64,000 nt of DNA from JAMLIN01 sp041676645 (GTDB lineage Bacteria; Pseudomonadota; Gammaproteobacteria; Burkholderiales; Burkholderiaceae_E), in contig JBAYRO010000005.1 in NCBI GenBank assembly GCA_041676645.1, positions 12,484-76,483 of the forward strand, written 5' to 3'. A program made the position numbers and the translations under genes. Below, in pieces: positions 26,704 to 34,320 of the stretch. The first letter of the stretch is position 1, and each line of letters opens with the position of its first letter. Below the pieces are notes generated by a model, which ran no database searches, was not told the origin of the DNA, and was given only the letters and a program-made list of their open reading frames with translations.

Positions 26704-27009
26704 TCAGTCGTCGTAGTCGACATCCGTGATCCGGCCGGTCCGGGCATCGATCTCGAGTTCGACCTTGCGACCCCGGCGGTCGATCGCTTCGACCTCGTAC
26801 TCGTCGTCATCGTCGAGCTCGATCTCCTTGATGCGGGTGTAGCCCGCGGCCGTGAGCTGCTCGTAGATCTGTCCGATGGTCAGGATGCCGCCGCGATCCC
26901 AGGAGCTTCTGCCGGGACGGTCGTCCGCGAACGCCGGCGGCACGAGCGCGGCGGCGCCGGCGATGCCGGCGGCAAGGGCAATGACGGCGAAGAGGCTGGA
27001 TGTACGCAT
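26704..27009 (-). CDS. Exported PepSY-domain protein
   Basis: This is a 101-residue periplasmic protein: signal peptide ending AFA at about residue 28, then one PepSY-like domain with an acidic patch (ELDDDDEYEVEA) and the usual ending LEIDARTGRITDVDYDD. PepSY domains are small alpha/beta modules, often beside two-component systems. It is divergent from the second PepSY gene and kinase operon at 27183-29574 and shares the mirrored promoter region. Confidence 0.88.
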   Translation of the reverse strand: MRTSSLFAVIALAAGIAGAAALVPPAFADDRPGRSSWDRGGILTIGQIYEQLTAAGYTRIKEIELDDDDEYEVEAIDRRGRKVELEIDARTGRITDVDYDD

Positions 27010-27059
27010 ATCGGTTTCACCTGGAGGTTGGATGCGGCCCCTGTCCGGACCGTGGGGAG

Positions 27060-27132
27060 ATTCTGGCAGGGCCCGGCTGAATGAATCCTGAAGCGTTCGT
27101 TCAGCTGCGGTTCAGCTTCGCCGCGCTATACA
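27060..27132. promoter_or_regulatory. Mirrored divergent promoters with TTCAG-N6-TTCAG repeats
   Basis: On the plus strand TTCAG occurs at 27100-27104 and 27111-27115 (11-base period), followed after 11 bases by TATACA (27127-27132). On the minus strand TTCAG occurs at 27092-27088 and 27081-27077, also an 11-base period, followed after 11 bases by CAGAAT (27065-27060). This geometry is that of OmpR/PhoP/PmrA-type activators binding direct repeats in place of a -35. The likely ligand is the response regulator at 27494-28156. Confidence 0.65.
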
Positions 27133-27182
27133 GGCATCGTCGTGGCGATCCGCGTCCCTGCAAGGCTTCCCGGGGAGATCAC

Positions 27183-27494
27183 TTGATCCGCATCCACCAT
27201 GTCCTGCTGTCGCTGCTGCTGGCGTGCGCAGCCGTCGTCGCATCCGCCGACGACGATCACGACCGCGCCCGCCGCGCGCTGGAGGCGGGCGAGATCATGC
27301 CGCTGCACTCGCTGCTCGAGCGCGTCGCCCGCGAGCAGCCGGGCCAGGTCCTCGAGCTCGAGCTCGAGCGCGACGATGGTCGCTGGATCTACGAGCTCAA
27401 GCTGCTGCGCCGTGACGGCGTGCTGCTCAAGCTCGATGTCGATGCCCGCAGCGGTGCCGTGCTGCGCAGTCGCAACAAGGATCGGGACGACTGA
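27183..27494 (+). CDS. Exported PepSY-like protein upstream of a two-component system
   Basis: This is a 103-residue secreted protein with an N-terminal signal peptide (RIHHVLLSLLLACAAVVASA), an Asp/His-rich start of the mature part, and a PepSY-like domain with IMPLHSLLERV and the ending LKLDVDARSGAVLRSRNKDRDD, seen as KLDVDARSGAVL. TTG at 27183 is chosen because it is preceded by ggggag and directly opens the signal peptide. Its stop overlaps the response-regulator ATG (TGATG). Confidence 0.85.
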   Translation: MIRIHHVLLSLLLACAAVVASADDDHDRARRALEAGEIMPLHSLLERVAREQPGQVLELELERDDGRWIYELKLLRRDGVLLKLDVDARSGAVLRSRNKDRDD

Positions 27495-28156
27495 TGCGCC
27501 TGCTGGTCGCCGAGGACGAGCCGACCCTCGCGGCCCAGCTGCGCGATGCGCTGGCGGCGGCCGGCTATGTGGTCGACCTGGCCGACAACGGCATCGATGC
27601 GCAGCATCTGGGCAACGAGGAATCCTATGATGCGGTCGTCCTCGACCTCGGCCTGCCGGGGCTCGACGGGCTCAGCGTGCTGCAGCGCTGGCGCAGCGAC
27701 GTTCGCACGATGCCGGTCCTGATCCTGACCGCCCGCGATGCCTGGCACGAGAAGGTGGCCGGCATCGACGCTGGCGCGGACGACTACCTCGCCAAGCCCT
27801 TCCACATGGAGGAGCTGCTCGCCCGCCTGCGGGCGCTGATCCGTCGCAGCGCCGGGCGTGCCAGCGCCGAGATCCAGTGTGGCCCGCTGGTGCTCGACAC
27901 CCGCGTCTCGCGGATCACCGTCGACGGCAACCCCCTGTCGCTCACCAGCCACGAGTTCCGCCTGCTTTCCTACCTGCTGCACCGGCGCGGCGAAGTCGTG
28001 TCGCGCACCGAGCTCACCGAGCATCTCTACGCCCAGGATTTCGAACGCGACTCCAACACGATCGAGGTCTTCGTCGCCCGCCTGCGGCGCAAGCTGCCGG
28101 CCGGGCTCATCGAGACCGTGCGGGGGCTCGGCTACCGCATCCCCGATTCGCCATGA
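27494..28156 (+). CDS. OmpR/PhoP-family response regulator
   Basis: This is a 220-residue transcription factor. The receiver domain (1-115) has the acidic pocket AEDEP, phosphorylatable Asp51 in VVLDLGLPG, Thr in ILTAR and Lys in LAKPF. The C-terminal winged helix (about 125-218) contains SLTSHEFRLLSYLLHRRGEV and RLRRKLP. It is the probable activator of the divergent PepSY promoters. Start and stop overlap the neighbouring genes by one and four bases. Confidence 0.95.
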   Translation: MRLLVAEDEPTLAAQLRDALAAAGYVVDLADNGIDAQHLGNEESYDAVVLDLGLPGLDGLSVLQRWRSDVRTMPVLILTARDAWHEKVAGIDAGADDYLAKPFHMEELLARLRALIRRSAGRASAEIQCGPLVLDTRVSRITVDGNPLSLTSHEFRLLSYLLHRRGEVVSRTELTEHLYAQDFERDSNTIEVFVARLRRKLPAGLIETVRGLGYRIPDSP

Positions 28157-29574
28157 GCCGGCGCTGGCGTCTGCCCGCCGGCTGGAGCGGCTCGCTGCGG
28201 CTGCGACTGCTGATCGGTACGCTCGCCTGGATCATCGCCACCATCGCCATCGCCGGCTGGGGCCTGAGCAGCCTGTTCGGCCAGCATCTCTCGCGCCAGT
28301 TCCATGCCGAGCTGGCAACCCATTTCGAGCAGCTCGCCGCCCTGCTCGCCTTCGATGCGCAAGGCCGGCCCAGGGTGCCGGGCGAACTGTCCGACCCGCG
28401 CCTGCGCCGCCCCTACAGCGGCCTCTACTGGCAGGTCGACCGCAGCGGCGCCGACGGGACGCAGCTCGCCGTGCTGCGCTCGCGCTCGCTCTGGGACGCG
28501 GTGCTCGAGACGCCCGCCGACACGCAGGCCGACGGCAGGCTCCACGGACACCGCATCGAAGGCCCGGACGGCGCCGCGCTGCGCATGATCGAAAGAGTGA
28601 TCCACCCGGCCGAGCATCCGCACCAGGGCTGGCGACTGGTCGTGGCCGCCGACGAAGCCCTCCTGACCGAGCCGCTGGCGCGCTTCAACACCCAGTTGCT
28701 GCTCGCGCTCGCCATCCTCGCCTTCGGCCTGTCGATCGCCGCCGTGATGCAGGTGCTGGTCGGGCTGCACCCGCTCGCCAGGCTCCAGCGGGCGCTGGGC
28801 CAGGTCCGCGACGGCACCGCCCCCGTCGTCGCGGGACACTTCCCCTCCGAGGTCCAGCCACTGGTCGACGACTTCAACGATGTGCTCGCGCGCAATGCCG
28901 AGGTCGTCGCTCGCGCCCGGACCCAGGCCGGCAACCTCGGCCATGCGGTCAAGACGCCGCTCACCGTCATCGCCAATGCCGCCGCCGGCGAACATTCCCC
29001 GTTCGCGGTCCTGGTGCGCGAGCAGGTCGCGATGGCGCGCAGCCAGGTCGACCGGCATCTCGCCCGCGCGCGCGCCGCCGCCGCGGTCGCGACACCGGGC
29101 GTGCGCACCCCGGTCGGGCCGGCGCTGGCCGGCCTGCTGCGGGTGATGAGCCGGGTCCATGCCGAACGCGGTCTGCAACTGCAGGTCTTGCCCGGCCCGG
29201 AGGACCTGGTCTTCCAGGGAGAGGCCCAGGATCTCCAGGAGATGATCGGCAACCTGCTGGACAATGCCTGCAAATGGGCCGGCTCGCGGGTCGATGTCCG
29301 CGCCGCGCGCGATGGCGCCGAACTGCGGATCGTCGTCGATGACGACGGCCCCGGCCTTCCCGAGGCCGCCCGGGCCGCGGTGCTCGACCGGGGCGTTCGT
29401 ACCGACGAGCGCACGCCGGGCACCGGCCTGGGCCTGGCGATCGTGCGGGATCTTGCGCAGCTCTACGGTGGCGACATCAGCCTGGAAGAGGCTCCGACCG
29501 GCGGCCTGCGGGCGGTCCTGCGCCTGCCCGCCGCCACCCCGACGATCGGGCCGGAGTTCGGGCGCCAGTCCTGA
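28153..29574 (+). CDS. Membrane sensor histidine kinase (PhoQ-like arrangement)
   Basis: This is a 473-residue sensor kinase: two membrane helices (about 22-42 and 178-200) flank a periplasmic domain of about 130 residues. A HAMP-like linker follows, then the H-box GNLGHAVKTPLTV with His264 and the catalytic domain: N-box NLLDNACKWA, G1 DDDGPGLP, G2 GTGLGLAIV. HAVKTPL resembles the HALKTPL box of PhoQ-type kinases. It presumably phosphorylates Asp51 of the partner regulator. The signal is unknown. Confidence 0.94.
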   Translation: MSRRWRLPAGWSGSLRLRLLIGTLAWIIATIAIAGWGLSSLFGQHLSRQFHAELATHFEQLAALLAFDAQGRPRVPGELSDPRLRRPYSGLYWQVDRSGADGTQLAVLRSRSLWDAVLETPADTQADGRLHGHRIEGPDGAALRMIERVIHPAEHPHQGWRLVVAADEALLTEPLARFNTQLLLALAILAFGLSIAAVMQVLVGLHPLARLQRALGQVRDGTAPVVAGHFPSEVQPLVDDFNDVLARNAEVVARARTQAGNLGHAVKTPLTVIANAAAGEHSPFAVLVREQVAMARSQVDRHLARARAAAAVATPGVRTPVGPALAGLLRVMSRVHAERGLQLQVLPGPEDLVFQGEAQDLQEMIGNLLDNACKWAGSRVDVRAARDGAELRIVVDDDGPGLPEAARAAVLDRGVRTDERTPGTGLGLAIVRDLAQLYGGDISLEEAPTGGLRAVLRLPAATPTIGPEFGRQS

Positions 29575-29661
29575 AGCTCGGCAAGACTCTTCCCGCAGGC
29601 ATCGGGATCACCGTCGCGAAGCATCCCCAGCATCGGCTTTCACTCGTGGCGCCGGAGGTCT

Positions 29662-30084
29662 TCACGACGCCCGAAGCGGGTTCACGACGCGTACGTCGTC
29701 ATACTGCTGCCCATGGGCCAGGTCTTCGGACCAGAGCAGCGGCGCACCCGAACGCAAGGCAGCAGCGACGATCAGGCTGTCCCAGAAGCTGATTTGCCAG
29801 CGCCCTTGCACGTCGAAGCCGGCATCCAGCAGTGCACGATCATTGTCGACGACCTTCCCGACGAGGTAGTCGCGTACCCGTTGCGCGGAATCGGCCGGAG
29901 ACAGGCCCGCCTTCTTCACCAGATTCACATGCAGTTACTGCAGAACCTGCACGCTGATCGCCGCCTTTCCCGGTTCGAGCCACAGCTGGTCGATCAGCGC
30001 CCGTGCCGTGGCATGCCTGGGATCCGGCGAATCGGTGAGCGCGTAGTACAGCAGATTGGTGTCGACGAAAACCTCAACGCTCAT
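29662..30084 (-). pseudogene. vapC: Broken PIN-domain toxin (vapC) with an internal stop
   Basis: VapC toxins are PIN-domain ribonucleases. The reading frame starts MSVEVFVDTNLLYYAL (first active-site Asp in VDTN) and is interrupted after codon 49 by TAA at 29937-29935. It then continues in the same frame with LHVNLVKKAGLSP and runs to the normal end, including QISFWDSLIVAAA and LLWSEDLAHGQ with the other acidic residues. The stop stands where family members have the conserved Glu of VLQE. A GTG at 29928 could restart the C-terminal part but would lack the first Asp. Start overlaps the antitoxin gene by 11 bases. Confidence 0.85.
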
Positions 30085-30310
30085 GGGCCTGCTCACGGTC
30101 GAGCGACCCTTCCCGGACCGGCACCGGCCGCCGCATGGCCTGTCGCGCACGCCGCCGGGCGGGTTCGAAGCCGTCAAGCTCCGCTACGGCACGGGTCACG
30201 AGCTCTCCAACCCATGCCGAAACCGATGTCTGCTGATCGACCGCGAGGTGCCTGATCCGCCGCAAGGTCTTTTCGTCGAGGCGCAGGGTGATATTGCCTG
30301 CCATTGTCAT
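30074..30310 (-). CDS. vapB: Ribbon-helix-helix antitoxin (VapB-like)
   Basis: This is a 78-residue DNA-binding antitoxin. Its N-terminal ribbon-helix-helix (NITLRLDEKTLRRIRHLAV, then QTSVSAWVGELVTRA) binds the operon promoter. The Arg-rich C-terminal part (ARRRARQAMRRPVPV) would wrap the toxin. ATG at 30310 with a ggag ribosome site; a second ATG two codons later is possible. Its partner gene is broken, so it may now be an orphan antitoxin. Confidence 0.85.
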   Translation of the reverse strand: MTMAGNITLRLDEKTLRRIRHLAVDQQTSVSAWVGELVTRAVAELDGFEPARRRARQAMRRPVPVREGSLDREQAHER

Positions 30311-30340
30311 CGCACTCCGTATTCGGCACATATATAAGTA

Positions 30341-30364
30341 CAGCACTTGAAAAGTGCAATGCTG
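30341..30364. promoter_or_regulatory. Possible vapB operator (inverted repeat)
   Basis: Ahead of vapB lie nested inverted repeats: CACTT/AAGTG at 30344-30356 and CAGCA/TGCTG at 30341-30345 and 30360-30364. An AT-rich tatata stretch nearby (30330-30336) could be part of the promoter. Autoregulation by the ribbon-helix-helix antitoxin is the expected use. Confidence 0.4.
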
Positions 30365-30377
30365 CCAGTCCATCGAA

Positions 30378-31322
30378 CTAGCGTTCGGTGGCCGCGGACG
30401 GCGCAAGACAATCCCGGAACGACGCCGCCAGGTTCCCCATGAGCCGGGGATAAAGCTCCGGGCCGGGCGCCAGGCGGGCGCCGAGCGGATCGAGACGGCC
30501 GATCCTGGCGGAGCTGCCCTCGATGACGGCCTCGGCGATCGCCGTCGAGAACTGCGGTTCGATGAAGACGCAGGCAATGCCGTCGGCGGCAATGCGCGTG
30601 CGCAGGCGGCGGATGCGCTCGGCGCCCGGGGAAACCTCCGGATTCACGGTCAGCACGCCGACCTGCGCCAGGCCGTAGCGCCGCTCGAAGTACTGGTAGC
30701 CGTCGTGAAAGACGACGAAGCGCCGTCCGGCGAGCGGAGCCATCTGCCGTGCGATCTCTGCATCGAGCGTGGCGAGCCGTTCGCGCAGTCGCTCCGCGTT
30801 GCGCCGGTAGGTCCCGGCATTGCCCGGATCGATGCCGGCGAGCGCTTCGCCGATCCGGCCCGCCAGTCCTCGTGCATTGGCGGGATCGAGCCAGATGTGC
30901 ATGTCGATGGCGGCCGCGCCGTCGCCATGCCCATGGGAATGATCATGCCCATGATCATGGGCATGGTCGTCACGCAGCGGCAGCAGGCGCAGCCCCTCGG
31001 TATCGACGAGCCGCAGAACCTCGCCTCGCCGCACGAGGCTCGCGATCGGCCGCTCGAGGAAATTCTCGAGCCCGGGTCCCACCCACACCACCAAGCCGGC
31101 CGACTCGATGGCGCGGGCATCCGAAGGCCGCAGGGCATGGGAATGCGGCGAACTGCTGCCCGGCACGAGCAGGTGGGGTTCGCCGACGCCATCCATCACG
31201 GCCGCCACCAGCGAATGCACCGGCGCGATCGAGGCAACCACCGTCGGCGCCGCCGCCACGGGACCGAAGGCCAGTGCGGCAAGCAGTGCGGACAGGGCGC
31301 GCGCCCGGCGAATGATCGGCAT
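30378..31322 (-). CDS. znuA: Zinc ABC transporter substrate-binding protein ZnuA
   Basis: This is a periplasmic zinc-binding protein of cluster A-I type, 314 residues. It has a signal peptide ending AAA and a first-domain zinc-site His in the PGSSSPHSHAL segment. The His/Asp-rich loop typical of ZnuA is in pieces such as DDHAHDHGHDHSHGHG. Later histidines lie in IDMHIWLDP and VVFHDGYQYF. ATG at 31322 was chosen over a TTG 15 bases upstream. It is divergent from znuCB; both promoters would share the palindrome at 31339-31359. Confidence 0.92.
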   Translation of the reverse strand: MPIIRRARALSALLAALAFGPVAAAPTVVASIAPVHSLVAAVMDGVGEPHLLVPGSSSPHSHALRPSDARAIESAGLVVWVGPGLENFLERPIASLVRRGEVLRLVDTEGLRLLPLRDDHAHDHGHDHSHGHGDGAAAIDMHIWLDPANARGLAGRIGEALAGIDPGNAGTYRRNAERLRERLATLDAEIARQMAPLAGRRFVVFHDGYQYFERRYGLAQVGVLTVNPEVSPGAERIRRLRTRIAADGIACVFIEPQFSTAIAEAVIEGSSARIGRLDPLGARLAPGPELYPRLMGNLAASFRDCLAPSAATER

Positions 31323-31338
31323 CGGTGATATCGGCAAA

Positions 31339-31359
31339 GAACGTTAATATATTACATTC
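31339..31359. promoter_or_regulatory. Zur-like operator between znuA and znuC
   Basis: This is an AT-rich imperfect palindrome in otherwise GC-rich DNA: the left half GAACGTTAATA and right half TATTACATTC pair as GAA-n-GT-n-A and T-n-AC-n-TTC. Position and composition fit a Zur box that represses both divergent zinc-uptake units when zinc is plentiful. No zur gene is in the window. Confidence 0.6.
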
Positions 31360-31382
31360 GATCTCGAGCCATCCCCAGCCAA

Positions 31383-32243
31383 GTGAAGCTCCCCTCCCCT
31401 GGTCAGTCCACCGACACCCTGGTCGCCCTTGCGGGGGTCGGCATCGCGCGCGCCGGACGCTGGCTGGTGCGCGATGTCGACCTCCAGGTCGGCCGCGGCG
31501 AGATCGTGACCCTGATCGGGCCCAATGGATCGGGCAAGTCGACGGTGGCCAAGGCGGCGATCGGGATCCATGCGCCCGACGAGGGCCGGGTGCTGCGCGC
31601 CGCCGCCCTGCGGGTCGGCTACGTGCCGCAGCGCATGGCGATCGCCCCGACCCTGCCGCTGACGGTCGAGCGCCTGCTCGGCCTGACCGGGCGGCTGTCG
31701 CCGGCCGAAGGCCGCGCCGCCCTCGAGCTGGTCGGCATACCGCATCTCGCGCGCGCCGAGGTCCACCGGCTCTCGGGCGGCGAGTTCCAGCGCGCCCTCC
31801 TGGCGCGCGCGATCGCCCGGCGTCCCGATCTGCTCGTGCTCGACGAACCGCTGCAGGGCGTCGACTTCACCGGCGAAGTCGCGCTCTACGAGCTGATCGT
31901 GCGCATCCGCGACGAGACCGGCTGCGGCATCCTGCTGATCTCGCACGATCTTCATGTCGTCATGGCGCAGACCGACACCGTAGTCTGCCTCAACGGCCAT
32001 GTCTGTCGCCGCGGCACGCCGCAGAGCGTCAGCCGAAGCCCCGAGTACCTCGCACTGTTCGGCCCGCGCGCCGCGCAGACGCTGGCGATCTATTCGCACC
32101 ATCACGACCATACCCATCTCGCCGACGGGCGGGTCCGGCTCGCCGACGGCACGATCACCGACGGCGACGCGCACCACCACGCCCGCCACGAGCATGGGAA
32201 CGAGCACGAGCACCACCACGACCACCACCATCGCCACGACTGA
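31383..32243 (+). CDS. znuC: Zinc ABC transporter ATPase ZnuC with His-rich tail
   Basis: This is the cytoplasmic ATPase of zinc uptake, 286 residues: Walker A GPNGSGKST (about 46-54), Q-loop VGYVPQRM, signature LSGGEFQR, Walker B LLVLDEPLQGVD, H-loop ISHDLHVV. The last 60 residues are His-rich in several blocks (SHHHDHTHL, HHHARHEHG, HEHHHDHHHRHD) and could bind zinc on the cytoplasmic side. GTG start; the stop overlaps znuB (TGATG). Confidence 0.93.
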   Translation: MKLPSPGQSTDTLVALAGVGIARAGRWLVRDVDLQVGRGEIVTLIGPNGSGKSTVAKAAIGIHAPDEGRVLRAAALRVGYVPQRMAIAPTLPLTVERLLGLTGRLSPAEGRAALELVGIPHLARAEVHRLSGGEFQRALLARAIARRPDLLVLDEPLQGVDFTGEVALYELIVRIRDETGCGILLISHDLHVVMAQTDTVVCLNGHVCRRGTPQSVSRSPEYLALFGPRAAQTLAIYSHHHDHTHLADGRVRLADGTITDGDAHHHARHEHGNEHEHHHDHHHRHD

Positions 32244-33040
32244 TGCTCGATGACTTCTTCACCCGGGCGCTCATTGCAGGCGTCGGCATCGCGATCGCGG
32301 CGGCGCCGCTGGGCTGCTTCGTCGTCTGGCGCCGCATGGCCTACTTCGGCGACACCATGGCGCATTCGGCGCTGCTCGGCATCGCCCTGTCGCTGCTCTT
32401 CGGCGCCAGTCCCATGCTGGGGGTGTTCATCGTGGCGGCGCTCGTCTCGGCGGCGCTCCTGCTGCTGTCGGACCGCGCGAGCCTCTCGACGGATGCCCTG
32501 CTGGGCATCCTGGCGCACTCGACCCTTGCCGCCGGCCTCGTCATGGTCGCGTTGATGACTTCGGTGCGGGTCGATCTGCTCGGCCTGCTGTTCGGCGACA
32601 TCCTCGCGGTCAGCCGCTTCGACATCGCCGTGGTGTACGGCGGCGGCGCCTTCGTGCTCGGCGGGGTGGCCTTGCTCTGGCGGGCCCTGCTGGCCGATAC
32701 GGTGAGCGCCGAGCTCGCGCAGGCCGAGGGACTGCGACCGGAACGCGCCCGCTTCGCCTTCATGCTGCTGATGGCCCTGGTGATCGCGATCGCAATGAAG
32801 ATCGTCGGCATCCTGCTGATCACCGCCCTGCTGATCATCCCGGCGGCGACCGCGAGGCGCTTCGCCTCCAGCCCCGAACGGATGGTGGTGCTGGCCGCGG
32901 CCGCCGGCGCCGCCGCGGTCGTCGGCGGCCTGTTCGGCTCGCTGCGCTGGGACACGCCTTCCGGACCCTCCATCGTGGTCGCCGCCCTGCTGCTCTTCCT
33001 CGCGAGCCTGCTGGCTCCCCGCGCGCGCCAGCCGGCCTGA
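32243..33040 (+). CDS. znuB: Zinc ABC transporter permease ZnuB
   Basis: This is an inner-membrane permease of 265 residues with about eight helices of the ABC-3 family. Typical segments are FVVWRRMAYFGDTMAHSALL (N-terminal), LLFGDILAVS, and the cytoplasmic-loop region MKIVGILLITALLIIPAATA. It pairs with ZnuC and receives zinc from ZnuA. It begins one base before the znuC stop. Confidence 0.93.
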   Translation: MLDDFFTRALIAGVGIAIAAAPLGCFVVWRRMAYFGDTMAHSALLGIALSLLFGASPMLGVFIVAALVSAALLLLSDRASLSTDALLGILAHSTLAAGLVMVALMTSVRVDLLGLLFGDILAVSRFDIAVVYGGGAFVLGGVALLWRALLADTVSAELAQAEGLRPERARFAFMLLMALVIAIAMKIVGILLITALLIIPAATARRFASSPERMVVLAAAAGAAAVVGGLFGSLRWDTPSGPSIVVAALLLFLASLLAPRARQPA

Positions 33041-33130
33041 AGCACCCGAGCGGGTATGTCCCTTGCTCCGATGGCGTATCGCCCGCCGCTGCATCGAGTG
33101 CAGCGCAGGGGTGCTCTGCAAGGATCGAAC

Positions 33131-33358
33131 ATGAACACGACTGTGAAGCGAAGCCTGGGCGCAATGATGCTCGTCGGCACGATGGCGCTCGGCGCCTGTT
33201 CCGGCATGACGCCACGCGAGCGGGATACCGCGGTCGGCGCGGCGGTCGGCGGGGCCGCCGGCGCCGTCATGACCGACGGCGTGCTCGGCACCGTGGGCGG
33301 CGCCGCCGTCGGCGGCGTGATCGGCAACCAGGTCGGCAAGCACCGCCACGAACGATGA
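33131..33358 (+). CDS. Small glycine-zipper lipoprotein
   Basis: This is a 75-residue predicted outer-membrane lipoprotein: signal peptide with lipobox ALGACS (Cys near residue 22), then a glycine-zipper repeat (AVGAAVGGAAGAV, GTVGGAAVGGVIG) that forms a membrane hairpin in the 2TM family. It ends in a basic tail GKHRHER. Such osmotic-type lipoproteins occur in stress regions. ATG at 33131 is preceded by aagga. Confidence 0.85.
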   Translation: MNTTVKRSLGAMMLVGTMALGACSGMTPRERDTAVGAAVGGAAGAVMTDGVLGTVGGAAVGGVIGNQVGKHRHER

Positions 33359-33443
33359 ACCACGCGGGCCACATCCACCGGCCCGCCGGAATCCCGACAT
33401 GATGCCGGCGGCCGGCCCCGTGCCGGAATCCGCCGCTGTGTCG

Positions 33444-34304
33444 TCAGTCCTCGCGGGGCGGGAACCTGCCCATGCGTTCGGCATAGACGCGGGTGAGTTC
33501 GGCGCCGAACAGGAAGATCTGGGTCGACCAGTAGACCCAGATCACGACGGCAACCACGGACGCGGCCGCGCCGAAGGGCGAGGCCACCCCGCTGGTGCCG
33601 AGATAGGCGCCGATGAGCGTCTTGCCCACGGTGAACAGCAGGGCGGTCAGCAGGGCGCCGACCCAGACGTCGCGCCATTCGATGCGCACACGGGGCATGG
33701 CCTTGTAGATGATCGCGAACGCCGCGGTGACCATCAGGAAGCTGGTGGCGAAGTCGGCGTAGCGCGCCAGCCATCCGAACGACTCCACCAGCGGCGCCCA
33801 CCAGCGCTGCAGCGCTGCCAGCGCCGCGCTCGCCAGCAGGGAGACCATGACGAGGAAGCCCAGCGACAGCACCAGCGACAGCGATACCAGCCGGGTCCAT
33901 ACGAAACCGATGACGCCGCTGGCCTTCGGCTGTGGCGGCGCCCGCCAGATCTTGTCGAGGGAGGCCTGCAGCTCGGAGAACACGGTCGTCGCACCGATGA
34001 TCATGGCGAACAGCCCGACGATGGTGCCGACGATTCCGCTCGTCGGACGATTGGTACGCGCCAGCAGGGCCTCGACGGCGTTGGCCCCGTTGTCACCCAT
34101 CAGCTGCCGGAGCTGCTCGACGACCTCGCTGCGAGCCGCTTCCTCGCCGAACACGAGGCCGGCGACCGACACGACGATCAGCACCGTCGGCGCAAGCGAC
34201 AGCATGGTGTAGTAGGCCAGCGCGGCTCCCATGCTCGAGGCGCGGTCCTGGCCAAAGGAGCGAGCCGCTTCGAGCAGCAGTTCGAAGAGGGTTCGGATTC
34301 TCAT
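33444..34304 (-). CDS. YihY/BrkB-family membrane protein
   Basis: This is a 286-residue inner-membrane protein of the YihY/virulence-factor BrkB family (once misnamed ribonuclease BN) with about six helices. It shows the family patterns ASSMGAALAYYTMLSLAP near the N-terminus and WVGALLTALLFTVGKTLIGAYLG, here as two adjacent segments, then YWSTQIFLFGAELTRVYAE near the end. Function not established. It is divergent from the SDR gene, with only 16 bases between start codons. Confidence 0.9.
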   Translation of the reverse strand: MRIRTLFELLLEAARSFGQDRASSMGAALAYYTMLSLAPTVLIVVSVAGLVFGEEAARSEVVEQLRQLMGDNGANAVEALLARTNRPTSGIVGTIVGLFAMIIGATTVFSELQASLDKIWRAPPQPKASGVIGFVWTRLVSLSLVLSLGFLVMVSLLASAALAALQRWWAPLVESFGWLARYADFATSFLMVTAAFAIIYKAMPRVRIEWRDVWVGALLTALLFTVGKTLIGAYLGTSGVASPFGAAASVVAVVIWVYWSTQIFLFGAELTRVYAERMGRFPPRED

Positions 34305-34320
34305 CGCAGGAGTATGCAAC

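Noticed and set aside
29662..29928. Separate small gene made of the C-terminal part of vapC
   Set aside because: It lacks the first active-site Asp and is simply the continuation of the interrupted toxin frame.
30944..30965. Perfect 22-base palindrome CATGCCCATGA/TCATGGGCATG as an operator
   Set aside because: It lies inside znuA and results from repeated His, Asp and Gly codons of the His-rich loop.
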